Origin: DATBLE01 sp963734065 | GTDB lineage: Bacteria; Actinomycetota; Thermoleophilia; Gaiellales; Gaiellaceae | DNA: 64,000 nt | Assembly: GCA_963734065.1 (NCBI GenBank) | Contig: CAVTFN010000004.1 | Coordinates: 496,001-560,000, forward strand | Direction of reading: 5' to 3' | Shown: positions 16,574 through 25,886 of the stretch, in pieces | Layout of the letters: every line of letters starts with the position of its first letter | Position numbering within the stretch: position 1 is the first letter of the stretch | Program-made: the position numbers and the translations under genes | Notes under the pieces: generated by a model | What the model was told of the DNA's origin: nothing | Database searches by the model: none | The model's input: only the letters and a program-made list of their open reading frames with translations

Positions 16574-17971
16574 TTGGGCTCGACGCTGTTCGAGCGGGTG
16601 TGGGACGCCCACGTCGTACGCGAGGAGCCCGACGGGCCGGCGCTGCTCTGCGTCGACCTGCACCTGATCCACGAGGTGACCTCGCCGCAGGCGTTCGAGG
16701 GGCTGCGCGTGGCGGGACGAGGCGTCCGCCGCCCCGATCGGTCGCTGGCGACGATGGACCACAACGTCCCGACCGTGGACGGCCCGATCACCGATCCCCT
16801 GGCGCGGGCTCAGCTCGACGCCTTGCGGCGGAACTGCGAGGAGTTCGGCGTCCCCCTGTACGCGACCGGCAGCGGCCGCGAGGGCATCGTCCACGTGATC
16901 GGCCCGGAGCTCGGCGTCACCCAGCCGGGGATGACGATCGTCTGCGGCGACAGCCACACCTCGACGCACGGCGCGTTCGGAGCGCTCGCGTTCGGGATCG
17001 GCACCTCGGAGGTCGAGCATGTGCTCGCCACGCAGACGCTGCCGCAGCGGCGCCCCAGGACGATGCGGGTGCGCTTCGGCGGCGCGCTGCCGCTCGGCGT
17101 GACGGCCAAGGACGCGATCCTCGGAGCGATCGGGCAGATCGGCGTCGCCGGAGGCGTCGGGTACGTGATCGAGTACGACGGCGCAGCCGTCCGCGGCCTG
17201 TCGATGGACGGGCGGATGACGATCTGCAACATGTCGATCGAGGCCGGCGCACGGGCCGGGATGATCGCGCCCGACGAGACCACCTTCGCCTACCTCGAGG
17301 GCAGGCCCGGCTCGCCGACGGGGAAGGCGTGGGAGCAGGCGCTCGACGACTGGCGCCGGCTGCCGTCGGACGCCGATGCCGTCTTCGACCGCGAGGTCGA
17401 GATCGACGCAGGCTCGCTCGCGCCCCAGGTCACGTGGGGGACGAACCCCGGCATGGTCGCGCCGGTCGACGGGGTCGTCCCGGACCCGGCGGAGCTCGCC
17501 GACCCGGCCGACCGGGCGACGGCCGAACGAGCGCTCGACTACATGGCGCTCGAGCCCGGCAGCCCGATCGCAGAGATCGCGGTCGACCGCGTGTTCGTCG
17601 GGTCGTGCACGAACGCGCGGATCGAGGATCTCCGTCTCGTCGCGGACATCGTCGGCGGACGGCGCGTGCATCCTTCCGTCCGGGCGATGGTCGTTCCCGG
17701 GTCCGCGGCCGTACGCCGGCAGGCGGAGGACGAGGGGCTCGACGCCGTCTTCCAGCGGGCGGGGTTCGAGTGGCGGCGGGCGGGATGCTCGATGTGTCTC
17801 GGCATGAACCCCGACGTGCTCGCGCCCGGTGAGCGGTGCGCGTCGACGTCGAACCGGAACTTCGAGGGACGCCAGGGACGCGGCGGCCGCACGCACCTAG
17901 TCAGCCCCGCGACTGCGGCCGCGGCGGCGCTGACGGGACGGCTCGCGGACGTCCGGGAGCTGGCACCGTGA
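16574..17971 (+). CDS. leuC: 3-isopropylmalate dehydratase large subunit
   Basis: Isomerises 2- to 3-isopropylmalate together with LeuD, 465 residues. The N-terminus STLFERVWDAHVV matches the family, giving a TTG start at 16574, 2 nt after the pheA stop. Cluster-ligand regions are visible: CGDSHTSTHGAFGALAFGIGTSEVEH, GSCTNARIEDL and AGCSMCLGMNPD, the three cysteines holding the 4Fe-4S cluster. It is followed by leuD with a GTGA overlap. Confidence 0.95.
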   Translation: MGSTLFERVWDAHVVREEPDGPALLCVDLHLIHEVTSPQAFEGLRVAGRGVRRPDRSLATMDHNVPTVDGPITDPLARAQLDALRRNCEEFGVPLYATGSGREGIVHVIGPELGVTQPGMTIVCGDSHTSTHGAFGALAFGIGTSEVEHVLATQTLPQRRPRTMRVRFGGALPLGVTAKDAILGAIGQIGVAGGVGYVIEYDGAAVRGLSMDGRMTICNMSIEAGARAGMIAPDETTFAYLEGRPGSPTGKAWEQALDDWRRLPSDADAVFDREVEIDAGSLAPQVTWGTNPGMVAPVDGVVPDPAELADPADRATAERALDYMALEPGSPIAEIAVDRVFVGSCTNARIEDLRLVADIVGGRRVHPSVRAMVVPGSAAVRRQAEDEGLDAVFQRAGFEWRRAGCSMCLGMNPDVLAPGERCASTSNRNFEGRQGRGGRTHLVSPATAAAAALTGRLADVRELAP

Positions 17972-18549
17972 AGGCGTTCACGCGGACGACCGGGCGGGTC
18001 GCGGTGCTCGACCGCGCCGACGTCGACACCGACCAGATCATCCCGAAGCAGTTCCTGAAGCGGATCGAGCGAACCGGGTACGGCGAGTTCCTGTTCCACG
18101 ACTGGCGTCAGGATCCCGCGTTCGAGCTGAACCGGCCCGAGTACGCCGGCGCGACCATCCTGGTCACGGGACGCAACTTCGGCTGCGGATCGTCGCGCGA
18201 GCACGCCGCCTGGGCGCTCCAGGATCACGGCTTCGAGGTCGTGGTCGCGCCGTCGTTCGGCGACATCTTCGCCGCCAACGCGGCGCAGATCGGGCTCGTC
18301 ACGGTCGCGCTGCCGGAGGACGTCGTCCGGCGGCTGATGGCGGCCGGGGAGCTGACCGTCGACCTCGAGGCGCTGGCGATCACGCCCCCGGACGGCGGGC
18401 CGGTCGCGTTCGAGTTCGACCCGTTCCGCCGGCACAAGCTGCTGCACGGGCTGGACGACATCGGCCTCACGCTCCAGCACGAGGACGAGATCGCGGCGTT
18501 CGAGTCGTCCCGGCCGGGACGGGTCGAGACGACGGCTCTGCCCGCCTAG
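17968..18549 (+). CDS. leuD: 3-isopropylmalate dehydratase small subunit
   Basis: Swivel-domain subunit partnering LeuC, 193 residues. Landmarks are VDTDQIIPKQFLKRI, GRNFGCGSSREHAAWALQDHGF and APSFGDIFAANAAQIGL. The GTG start at 17968 overlaps the leuC stop. The gene ends one base before the end of a convergent minus-strand gene, with no terminator between them. Confidence 0.96.
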   Translation: MKAFTRTTGRVAVLDRADVDTDQIIPKQFLKRIERTGYGEFLFHDWRQDPAFELNRPEYAGATILVTGRNFGCGSSREHAAWALQDHGFEVVVAPSFGDIFAANAAQIGLVTVALPEDVVRRLMAAGELTVDLEALAITPPDGGPVAFEFDPFRRHKLLHGLDDIGLTLQHEDEIAAFESSRPGRVETTALPA

Positions 18550-19239
18550 CTATCCGACGGCGAAGGTGACCGTGACGGTCGCCTCGACCAGCGTCGAGCC
18601 GGTCTCGACCGGCGTGGACGCGTCCGTGCTCGCCTTGGCCGTCAGCGGCATCGACGCGGGGGCGGCGCTGCTCTCGGAGACGTCGGTGATCCGGCGGATG
18701 TGGAGGCCCGAGGCCGCCGCAATCGTTCGGGCCTTGCCCCTGGCGTCGGCGATCGCCGTGCGCAGGGCGGTCCGGTAGAGGGCGGTCGCGGACGACCGGA
18801 CGAGATTCGGGCCGGAGACCTGGTTGGCGCCGGCGTCGACTGCCGCGTCGATGATCGAGCCGATCTTCGCGAGGTTGCGCACCGTCGCGGAGACCGAGTT
18901 GGTCGCCGTGTAGCCGACCACCGTCTCGCCGTTCTGGGAGTAGCGCGGCGAGAGCGAGACGAGATCGGTCCTGAGATCCCCAGCGGCGATCCCCTGCGCC
19001 TTCAGCGCCGCGATCACCTTGGTCATCTCGGCCGCGTTGGCCCGCAGCGCGGCCGAGGCGGTCTTCGCGTCCGTCGACACCCCGAAGGAGAGCTGAGCGC
19101 GGTCGGGACGGGCCGTGACCGAGCCCTGACCGGCGACGACGATCGAGTGCTGTGGCGTCGCCGACGGAGCGCCGCCGGCGCGCGTGGCGCCGGCGACGAG
19201 AACGGCGAGGACGGCTCCGACGACGGCCAGCGACTTCAT
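18550..19239 (-). CDS. secreted SIMPL-domain (DUF541) protein
   Basis: Exported protein of 229 residues. A Sec signal peptide (MKSLAVVGAVLAVLVAGATRAGG) precedes one SIMPL/DUF541 domain starting at IVVAGQGSVTARPDRAQLSFGV and covering most of the chain. The family forms oligomeric periplasmic or cell-surface proteins of poorly defined role, some linked to oxidative stress. The gene stands alone. A TATGAA box lies 6 nt before its ATG. Confidence 0.88.
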   Translation of the reverse strand: MKSLAVVGAVLAVLVAGATRAGGAPSATPQHSIVVAGQGSVTARPDRAQLSFGVSTDAKTASAALRANAAEMTKVIAALKAQGIAAGDLRTDLVSLSPRYSQNGETVVGYTATNSVSATVRNLAKIGSIIDAAVDAGANQVSGPNLVRSSATALYRTALRTAIADARGKARTIAAASGLHIRRITDVSESSAAPASMPLTAKASTDASTPVETGSTLVEATVTVTFAVG

Positions 19240-19270
19240 GCGGAGTTCATACGCCGCCGACCGGACGCTG

Positions 19271-19335
19271 TGTCACATCGAGCCGTGTCACAGCTCGTGA
19301 CGTTTCACACCCAGTCTCTGAGACCGGGGTGAAAC
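19271..19335. repeat. TGTCAC repeats and long imperfect hairpin between HNH and SIMPL genes
   Basis: TGTCAC occurs at 19271-19276 and 19286-19291, the second forming GTCAC-N5-GTGAC (19287-19301). Next to it is an imperfect 16-bp inverted repeat, GTTTCAC...GTCTC (19302-19318) against GAGAC...GTGAAAC (19320-19335). The hairpin could end HNH transcription although it lacks a U-run; the TGTCAC sites could be an operator for the SIMPL gene. Both roles are guesses. Confidence 0.4.
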
Positions 19336-19399
19336 AAGAGTGGAACAGTTCGTCCGCAGGGGTGCGAGGCGCCGGCCGCTCCAGCCAGGGCCGCGGAGG

Positions 19400-19915
19400 C
19401 TAGGCGGCCGCGGTCGCGCCCGGGAGGTAGCGCTGCCAGGTGATCGGCAGCCCGGCCGGCGTCGCGAGCGTGATGAAGAGCGCCGGCGCGGGTGCGCGCG
19501 GCGGGCGCCGCATCGTCATCGACGCTTCCTCGGGCAGGCGGTCGCCCTTGCGCAGGTTGCACGGCGCGCAGGCGGTGACGACGTTCTCCCAGACCGACCC
19601 GCCCCCGCGGCTCCGGGGGACGACATGGTCGAGCGTGAGCCGGCCGCCGCTCGTCCCGCAGTAGACGCAGCTCCACCCGTCGCGGGCGAACAGCGCCCGG
19701 CGCGAGATCTTCCGCTGCGCAGCGCGGGGCACCCGGACGAACTGGACGAGCCTGATCACATGCGGCCGCGCGAACGTGTCGGTAGCCGACCGCAGCGGCG
19801 TGCCGTGCTCCTCCAGCACCTCCGCCTTCCCCTTGAAAACGAGCACATGCGCGCGCCGAACCGAGCAGACGTTCAGCGGCTCGTAACTCGCATTCAGGAC
19901 GAGAACTTGTCCCAA
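19400..19915 (-). CDS. HNH endonuclease family protein
   Basis: A 171-residue protein with an N-terminal strand VLVLNASYEPLNVCSVRRAHVLV, typical of a widespread actinomycete HNH family, and a C-terminal HNH zinc finger: CVYCG (CxxC), LTLDHVVPRSRGGG (DH) and NVVTACAPCNLRKGDR. The C-terminus contains a low-complexity Pro/Ala stretch. TTG start at 19915, about 9 nt after a TATCTT box. The protein is probably a nicking or repair nuclease; the biological target is unknown. Confidence 0.9.
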   Translation of the reverse strand: MGQVLVLNASYEPLNVCSVRRAHVLVFKGKAEVLEEHGTPLRSATDTFARPHVIRLVQFVRVPRAAQRKISRRALFARDGWSCVYCGTSGGRLTLDHVVPRSRGGGSVWENVVTACAPCNLRKGDRLPEEASMTMRRPPRAPAPALFITLATPAGLPITWQRYLPGATAAA

Positions 19916-19965
19916 TCTGCCAACAAGATAGCCGAGGGATCCGCGGCGACAGCCTGACTACGAAC

Positions 19966-20439
19966 CTAAGGAGCCATGGCCCGTTCGACCGCCTGCTGCT
20001 CTTCCGGCGACAGCGCGATCGGGGTGCGGCCGCGGTCGAGCTGCTTCACGTAGACGCGGGCGTAGTCACGACCCTGGATCGCGGTCAGGACGATCCCGGA
20101 GCGGGCGGAGTCGAGGATCGCCATCGAAGCGGACTGGTGGCCGCCGGTGTCCTCGTACGCGTCGTAGCGGATCAGCGCCGAGCGGGACAGGGCGCTGTCG
20201 ACGCGCCGGTCGACGCGCGCCAGCGCCGCCGCGACCTCGTCGACCGCGCGGTGCAGGTCGTCGATCCGCGCCTGGAGCGAGACCGCGAACTCGACCACGT
20301 CCGCCTTGGCGTTTCCACCCAGCAGCACGTCCTGGGAGCGGCGCACCGCGGTCACCCTCGCGAACGCCCAGATCGCGAGCGCGACGGCGCCGACCGCGAT
20401 CACGACGGCGACGATCGCGATCCATTCGGCCAGCCCCAT
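19966..20439 (-). CDS. DUF4446 family membrane-anchored protein
   Basis: A 157-residue protein with an N-terminal transmembrane helix (EWIAIVAVVIAVGAVALAIWAF), a coiled-coil region around residues 45-85 and the conserved C-terminal domain beginning RYDAYEDTGGHQSASMAILD, which identifies DUF4446. Function is unknown. Its ATG follows directly on the TAG of the upstream gene, so the two are co-transcribed. Confidence 0.85.
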   Translation of the reverse strand: MGLAEWIAIVAVVIAVGAVALAIWAFARVTAVRRSQDVLLGGNAKADVVEFAVSLQARIDDLHRAVDEVAAALARVDRRVDSALSRSALIRYDAYEDTGGHQSASMAILDSARSGIVLTAIQGRDYARVYVKQLDRGRTPIALSPEEQQAVERAMAP

Positions 20440-21624
20440 CTAGCCGAGCGAGAAGATGACCTGGTACACCTTGGAGTTGTTGTCGGTGTTCTTCTCCTCG
20501 GGCACCGGCGCCACGTCGACCTTCACCTGCGTCTTGGTCGCGAACTGCACCTGGCCCAGGTTGCGGAACACGACCTGCTTCTGCTCGCCCGGGTTGATCA
20601 GGTCGATCGTCTTCGTCTGGACGATCGGCGTCGGCGACTGCTGGATGGTCAGGGTCACCTTGATCTGCACCTCCTGCGAGTCGCCCGTGTCCTCGACCGT
20701 AACCGCGAAGCCGAGATCGGTGGTGGCGGTGACGGTGTTCTCGGTCGACTCCGACAGCTCCTGGTTCGCGGGCAAGGCGACCGTCTTGACGATCCCGGTC
20801 CCGTGCAGGCCGCCGCTCGTGCCGCCGGTGGTGGCGGCGCCCTGGAGCCGCTGCAGGATCGCCTCCCAGTAGCTCGAGCTCCCGTAGTCGGGGCTGGGGA
20901 CGAACTTCGAGCCCGGTACGGCGACGCCGGTGATCCCCTCGCGCTCGAGCACGCCGCCGTTGCCCTGTGCGGGAGCCTGGAAGAGGTCGCTCCAGACCAC
21001 GTCGCTCGTGACGAGACGAGAAGCCGGCGGCTGAAGCAGCTTGAGCGCGTTGGAGGTGACGTTCTTCGGCGAGCGCGACGCCTGGGTGAAGCCGTCAGCG
21101 AGCCCACGCAGCCCGCTGACGCGGAACTGGAGGGACTCGACTCCCGCCTGGTGCTGGACCCGCAGCGGCCCGGGCGGATGGATCGACCTGAACGCGGCGA
21201 CGTTCTGCTGCTCGCGCTGGGCGAGGCCGTCGATCTTCTGCTCGAGCTGGCCGAACTTGATCCCCTGCGTGGTCAGCGCGGTGTTCAGCTCGCGGCCGAC
21301 CTGTGCCGAGTCGTTCGCGACGACGCCGACCTTGTCGTAGTAGCGCTTGTACGAGCTCTTCTTACCGGCGTCCTGGCAGCTCGAGACCCAGAACACGAGC
21401 AGGACGACGATCAGGATCGCGAAGGCGATCAGGCCTGCCAGCCGCAGGAGCGGCGTCATCCCGACCGGCGGCCGGCCTCCCGAGGACCGCCTGCCGCCTC
21501 CACCGCGCCGTTCCGCCGGCGGCGGTTCGCGACTGACCTGCGTGTCGTCCTCCGCAGGGCGGGGCGGCGACGGTTGGTCGTCGTCGAAGAAGTCGAAATC
21601 GAGGTCTGTGTCGTGCTCGCTCAT
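20440..21624 (-). CDS. hypothetical membrane-anchored secreted-domain protein
   Basis: A 394-residue protein of unknown function. An acidic, Pro/Arg-rich cytoplasmic N-terminus (about 1-60) is followed by a single transmembrane helix (LAGLIAFAILIVVLLVFWVSS, about 62-82), then a helical region (~85-180) and a beta-rich C-terminal domain (VTVEDTGDSQEVQIKVTLTIQ...PGEQKQVVFRNLG) resembling an Ig-like or CARDB fold. ATG at 21624 begins MSEHDTDLDFDFFDDD; an upstream ATG would add 13 residues. It is divergent from a Ser/Thr kinase gene 89 nt away. Confidence 0.8.
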   Translation of the reverse strand: MSEHDTDLDFDFFDDDQPSPPRPAEDDTQVSREPPPAERRGGGGRRSSGGRPPVGMTPLLRLAGLIAFAILIVVLLVFWVSSCQDAGKKSSYKRYYDKVGVVANDSAQVGRELNTALTTQGIKFGQLEQKIDGLAQREQQNVAAFRSIHPPGPLRVQHQAGVESLQFRVSGLRGLADGFTQASRSPKNVTSNALKLLQPPASRLVTSDVVWSDLFQAPAQGNGGVLEREGITGVAVPGSKFVPSPDYGSSSYWEAILQRLQGAATTGGTSGGLHGTGIVKTVALPANQELSESTENTVTATTDLGFAVTVEDTGDSQEVQIKVTLTIQQSPTPIVQTKTIDLINPGEQKQVVFRNLGQVQFATKTQVKVDVAPVPEEKNTDNNSKVYQVIFSLG

Positions 21625-21713
21625 CAGGCGCTTTGCAGCGGAATTCGGCGCACTGTAGCCCATTCCTCGGCGCCCAAAGGACTTCGGGAGCCGGCGGAAA
21701 AGGTGTCACGGGT

Positions 21714-23411
21714 ATGGGTGAGCCCTCGATTCATGCTGCCGCGCCGGCGCTCGTGCTCGGCCGATATCGGCCGCTCCGGCCGCTCGGCAGCGGCGGGATG
21801 GGGTCGGTCTGGCACGCATTCGACACGAAGAAGGAACGCGAGGTCGCGCTCAAGATCGTCACCCGCGCGGGAACCGCCGGGCCGCGCGCGGAGCGGGAGG
21901 CGACCTCGGCCGCCCAGCTCGAGCATCCCGCGTGTCTGCGCGCCTACGCGCTGGCGCGGGACGAGGGCCACGTCTACATCGCGTACGAGTACGTCCCCGG
22001 CCGCACCCTCCGGCAGGCGCTCGAGCGCGGCGAGCTCGACGACGCAGCCGCCGTCGAGGCGGCCGCCCAGATCCTCGAAGGGCTCGCACATGCGCACGCG
22101 CTCGGCATCGTCCACCGCGACGTCAAGCCGGCCAATGTCCTGCTCGTCGACGGTCCCGACGTCTCGGTGCGCATCCTCGACTTCGGCCTCGCGCTCGTCC
22201 GGGAGGAGGAGACGCTCACCGCCGCCGGCGACGTGCCCGGGACGCTCGCGTACATCTCGCCGGAACGGCTTGCCGGCGACCCGGCTGGCGCGGCCACGGA
22301 CGTGTGGTCGACCGGCGTCCTGCTCTGGGAGGCGCTGGCCGGCCGCCACCCGTTCGGACAGGGCCCGTTCCTCGAGCTCGCGAAGCGGATCGGGCGCGGA
22401 GCTCCCTCCCTGGGGTCGGCGCGACCGGACCTGTCGAAGCCCCTCGTCCGGCTGGTCGACTCCGCCCTCGCGATCGACCCGGCCAGGCGGCCCACGGCGG
22501 CGAAGCTCGCCGACGCCCTCCGGCGGGCGCCGACACGCCGCGCGCGGCCGGCCATCGCCCGGCCGCGCCTCGAGGTGTCCTCGCTGCCCACGCTGCCGCC
22601 GGTCGTCCCGAAGCTCGCACCCGCCCTGCTCGCCGCGCTCTTCGCGGCCTGGGTCACCTCGACGCTGGCGTTCTTCCCCGCCTACTGGCCGGTCGGCCTG
22701 GCGGCGCTGGCCGCCGTCCTCACGTTCAGGACGCCGCGACTCGGGCTCGTCTTCGCACTCGCCGTCCCGATCCTGCCCCTCGGGAACATCTCCTTCGGGC
22801 TCGCGCTCGTCTACTCGGCGGCAGCAGCCGCGTGGGTCGTCCTGTTCTGGCCGCGGCCGAGAACAGCGCTCCTCTTCATCGTCGGCGCGCTGCTCGCGCC
22901 GCTCGGCCTGCTCGCCCTGCTGCCGCTGGTCGTACTCCCGGCCGGGGACGCCGCGCGGCGTGCGGCTCAGGCGGCCGCTGCCGTCGTCGCGGCCGCCGTC
23001 GTCGCCGCGCTCGCGGGTCACCCGCTGCCGATCGTCGGCGGCACCGCACCGGATCTCGCGCTCGCCGGGGTCGGAGGGCCGTTCGGCGCAGCCGGCCAAC
23101 TCGTGCACGGGGTCGGCGGCTCGGGCGGCCTCGTCGCAGAGACGCTCGTGCTGGCCGCCGCCGCAGCCTCCGTCGGCGCGTTCCGCCACCGCGGGCCGTG
23201 GGGGGGTGCCCTCTTCGGTGCCCTGGTCGCCGCCTCCACGCTGCTGGCCGACCCCGGCGCGTCGGCGCTGCCGCTCGTCGCCGGCGCCTGGCTCTGCGGC
23301 CTCGCGCTCGCGCTCGAGCCGATTCGCCCGCAACGGCCGAGCCGGGTCGCAGCGCGGGCCCGCAGCATGCTCCAGCTCCGTCCGCGGCTGCGCCCCGTCC
23401 ACGGCAGCTAG
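21714..23411 (+). CDS. Ser/Thr protein kinase with multi-pass membrane C-terminus
   Basis: A 565-residue kinase. The Hanks-type domain (about 18-275) has the glycine loop LGSGGMGSVWHAFD, HRDVKPANVLL (~134), DFGLALV and the activation-loop end GTLAYISPERLAGDP. Instead of a single helix and PASTA repeats, the C-terminal half (about 300-550) is a series of hydrophobic segments, so it is an integral membrane kinase without an obvious extracellular sensor. It is the first gene of the FHA/phosphatase/division cluster and probably feeds the same phospho-signalling pathway. Confidence 0.9.
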   Translation: MGEPSIHAAAPALVLGRYRPLRPLGSGGMGSVWHAFDTKKEREVALKIVTRAGTAGPRAEREATSAAQLEHPACLRAYALARDEGHVYIAYEYVPGRTLRQALERGELDDAAAVEAAAQILEGLAHAHALGIVHRDVKPANVLLVDGPDVSVRILDFGLALVREEETLTAAGDVPGTLAYISPERLAGDPAGAATDVWSTGVLLWEALAGRHPFGQGPFLELAKRIGRGAPSLGSARPDLSKPLVRLVDSALAIDPARRPTAAKLADALRRAPTRRARPAIARPRLEVSSLPTLPPVVPKLAPALLAALFAAWVTSTLAFFPAYWPVGLAALAAVLTFRTPRLGLVFALAVPILPLGNISFGLALVYSAAAAAWVVLFWPRPRTALLFIVGALLAPLGLLALLPLVVLPAGDAARRAAQAAAAVVAAAVVAALAGHPLPIVGGTAPDLALAGVGGPFGAAGQLVHGVGGSGGLVAETLVLAAAAASVGAFRHRGPWGGALFGALVAASTLLADPGASALPLVAGAWLCGLALALEPIRPQRPSRVAARARSMLQLRPRLRPVHGS

Positions 23412-23450
23412 AGCGCCTAAGTACACTCGCCAGCGGGGAATTCCCTGGCC

Positions 23451-24224
23451 GTGAGCGTGCTGCGCAGCATCGAGCAGAAGATCGAGGGCCTCTTCGAAGG
23501 CCTGTTCGGCCGCGCCTTCCGGACGAACGTCCAGCCGGTCGAGCTCGCCCGGAAGCTGGTCAAGGAGATGGAGGACCACCGGACTGTGTCGGTCTCGCGC
23601 GTCTACGTGCCGAACGAGTACACCGTCTACCTCTCGACCGTCGACCGCGAGCAGTTCGCCGACTACGAGAGCTCGCTGCGGGTGGAGCTCCAGGACTACC
23701 TCGCCGAGCATGCCCGGCGCGAGGGCTACGTGCTGCTCACGCCGCCGAACGTGCTGATCGAGACCGACGACGACCTGTCCATGGGCGAGTTCGGGATCGC
23801 CACGCGGATGGTGCAGGGCGACCGGCCGACGCAGGCGCCGGCGCCGCCGCAGCACGTCGAGCCCGGTGCGACGATGATCTACCGGCCACTCACGCCGCTC
23901 TCGCCCGACGTCCCGGCCGGCGAGGTCGCCCTCGCGCAGGAGATGGTGACGCTGACGGTCGGCGGCAAGCGCCGCGAGCTCACCAGCCGCCGGGTCGTGA
24001 TCGGTCGCTCGAAGGACTGTGACGTGCAGCTCGCCGACCCGAACGCCTCGCGCCGGCACGCCGAGCTCCGGCAGGAGGGCTCGGCCTACTGGCTGATCGA
24101 CCTCGACTCGACGAACGGCTCGAGCGTCAACGGGCACCGGACGGCACGGGCGAAGCTCGACTCCGGGGACGTGATCACGATCGGCTCGACCGAAATGCTC
24201 TTCGAGCGGAGGCTCGTGGAGTGA
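23451..24224 (+). CDS. fhaA: FHA-domain protein, FhaA type (DUF3662 plus FHA)
   Basis: A 257-residue phosphothreonine-binding adaptor. The N-terminal DUF3662 domain spans about residues 1-125 (LRSIEQKIEGLFEGLFGRAFRTNVQPVELARKL), a linker follows, and the C-terminal FHA domain (about 165-250) shows VIGRSKDCDVQLADPNASRRHAEL and DSTNGSSVNG. In mycobacteria FhaA binds the phosphorylated pseudokinase MviN and tunes peptidoglycan synthesis. GTG start; a TACACT box (23422-23427) may give this gene its own promoter. Confidence 0.94.
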   Translation: MSVLRSIEQKIEGLFEGLFGRAFRTNVQPVELARKLVKEMEDHRTVSVSRVYVPNEYTVYLSTVDREQFADYESSLRVELQDYLAEHARREGYVLLTPPNVLIETDDDLSMGEFGIATRMVQGDRPTQAPAPPQHVEPGATMIYRPLTPLSPDVPAGEVALAQEMVTLTVGGKRRELTSRRVVIGRSKDCDVQLADPNASRRHAELRQEGSAYWLIDLDSTNGSSVNGHRTARAKLDSGDVITIGSTEMLFERRLVE

Positions 24225-24688
24225 CCGTGGTCGGCTCGCTGGCGGTCGGCGAGGCGCTGCTCATCCTGAAGATCCTCTTCCTGCTGCTCCTCTACCTCTT
24301 CATCTGGCGGATCGTGCGAACGGCCAGCCGCGACCTCCGCCTGCCCCAGGAGAGCTTCGTGCTCGCCCCCGAGCAGGCGGCGGGGCTGCTGGGCGGCTCG
24401 AAGCCGGTCGACACCGGCCGCCTCGTCTTCCCCGACGGCCGGAAGCGTGGCCTCGACTCGCGCACGCTCTCCGTCGGGCGCGGCACCGACAACGACATCC
24501 CGCTGGACGACGACTTCGCCTCCGCGCGCCACGCCCGGCTCGAGCCCAGGCGCGACGGCGTGTGGGTCTCGGACGCCGGCTCGACGAACGGCACGTACGT
24601 GAACGGGACGAAGCTGTCGAAGCCGCTGCGGTTGAAGCCCGGCGACGTTGTCCGGATCGGCAACACCGACCTCCGGTACGAGCGCTGA
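24221..24688 (+). CDS. fhaB: membrane-anchored FHA-domain protein, FhaB/FipA type
   Basis: A 155-residue protein with an N-terminal transmembrane helix (ALLILKILFLLLLYLFIWRIV, about 11-31) and a C-terminal FHA domain with SVGRGTDNDIPLDDDFASARHARL and DAGSTNGTYVNGTKL. FhaB in mycobacteria is phosphorylated by PknB and acts in cell division. The GTG at 24221 overlaps the fhaA stop by GTGA. The phosphatase gene starts 2 nt after its stop. Confidence 0.93.
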   Translation: MTVVGSLAVGEALLILKILFLLLLYLFIWRIVRTASRDLRLPQESFVLAPEQAAGLLGGSKPVDTGRLVFPDGRKRGLDSRTLSVGRGTDNDIPLDDDFASARHARLEPRRDGVWVSDAGSTNGTYVNGTKLSKPLRLKPGDVVRIGNTDLRYER

Positions 24689-24690
24689 CG

Positions 24691-25884
24691 ATGAAGCTGA
24701 CCCAGCACGCCGCCGCCACCGACCCGGGCCGCCGCCGCCGCCGGAACGAGGACGCCTACGTCGTCCAGCCGCCGCTCTTCGCCGTCGCGGACGGGATGGG
24801 CGGCGCCCAGGCCGGCGAGATCGCCTCGCGGATCGCGGCCTCGGTGCTGCGCGACTCCGGCGCAGAGGCGGGCAAGGACGCCGTCGTCGCGCTGATCCAG
24901 GAGGCGAACCGGCGTGTCTACGAGGCGGCCGCCGGCGACGAGGCGCGCGCGGGGATGGGCACGACGATGACCGCCGCACTGATCGAGGGCGACACCGTCC
25001 GGATCGGCCACGTCGGCGACTCCCGCGCGTACCGCGTCCGGGACGGAGCTCTCGAGCAGCTGACGGAGGACCACTCGCTCGTCGCCGAGCTCGTCCGCAG
25101 CGGCCGGCTGTCGCCCGAGGAGGCCGACGTCCACCCGCAGCGCTCGGTGATCACCCGGGTCCTCGGCACCGACCCGGAGGTGGACGTCGACACGTTCGAG
25201 GTCGAGGCGCAGCCCGGGGACGTGTTCATGATCTGCTCGGACGGGCTGACCTCGATGGTCGACGACGCGTCGATCCTCGACGTCGTCGAGCGCAACCGGT
25301 CGAGCCTCGACCGGGCGGCGCGGGCGCTCGTCGACGCCGCGAACAAGGGCGGCGGAGAGGACAACATCACCGTGATCGTGTTCGAGCTCGACGACGACGG
25401 CGCGGAAGAGGCGCCGACCCTCGCCACGGTCGCCGGGAACGCCCCGGACGACGACGAGCGCACGCTGACGGAGCTCGATGCCGTCCCGGCGATCGACGAC
25501 ACGATGCTCGTCTCGCGCGACCAGCTGGAGGCGATCGCCGCGTCCGGCGACGGCCGCGGGCCGCGTCCGCGGCGGCGGGCCCCGTGGGCCGTGATCGCCG
25601 TCGTGGCCGCCACCGCCCTCGTCGTGTTCGCGGCGCTCGTCGTCTGGACGCTCTCGCGCTCGTACTTCGTCGGCGTCCAGCCCGACGGCCACGTCGCCGT
25701 CTACCAGGGCTTCCCGTGGAACGTCGTCGGCGGCGTCAAGCTCTACCGGATGCGCTACGAGAGCCCCGTCCTCGCCGGGCAGCTCTCCCAGCCGGAGCGC
25801 CGCACGCTGTTCGACCACGACCTGCGCACCTACGACCGGGCCCTCGACACGGTCAAGCAGTACGAGGCGCAAGTCGTCCCGTAG
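24691..25884 (+). CDS. pstP: PP2C-type protein Ser/Thr phosphatase (PstP)
   Basis: Metal-dependent phosphatase opposing PknB, 397 residues. The catalytic domain (about 1-235) has the metal-ligand motifs RRRRNEDAY, VADGMGGAQAGE and CSDGLTSMVDD, and GGGEDNITVIVFEL at its end. A single transmembrane helix (about 299-321, AVIAVVAATALVVFAALVVWTL) leads to a short extracellular tail, the standard mycobacterial PstP layout. ATG at 24691, 2 nt after fhaB. Confidence 0.95.
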   Translation: MKLTQHAAATDPGRRRRRNEDAYVVQPPLFAVADGMGGAQAGEIASRIAASVLRDSGAEAGKDAVVALIQEANRRVYEAAAGDEARAGMGTTMTAALIEGDTVRIGHVGDSRAYRVRDGALEQLTEDHSLVAELVRSGRLSPEEADVHPQRSVITRVLGTDPEVDVDTFEVEAQPGDVFMICSDGLTSMVDDASILDVVERNRSSLDRAARALVDAANKGGGEDNITVIVFELDDDGAEEAPTLATVAGNAPDDDERTLTELDAVPAIDDTMLVSRDQLEAIAASGDGRGPRPRRRAPWAVIAVVAATALVVFAALVVWTLSRSYFVGVQPDGHVAVYQGFPWNVVGGVKLYRMRYESPVLAGQLSQPERRTLFDHDLRTYDRALDTVKQYEAQVVP

Positions 25885-25886
25885 GC

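Noticed and set aside
21624..24137. 837-codon open frame on the minus strand
   Set aside because: Antisense to the kinase and FhaA genes, which have full family motifs; the translation is low-complexity Arg/Glu/Gly with no domain.
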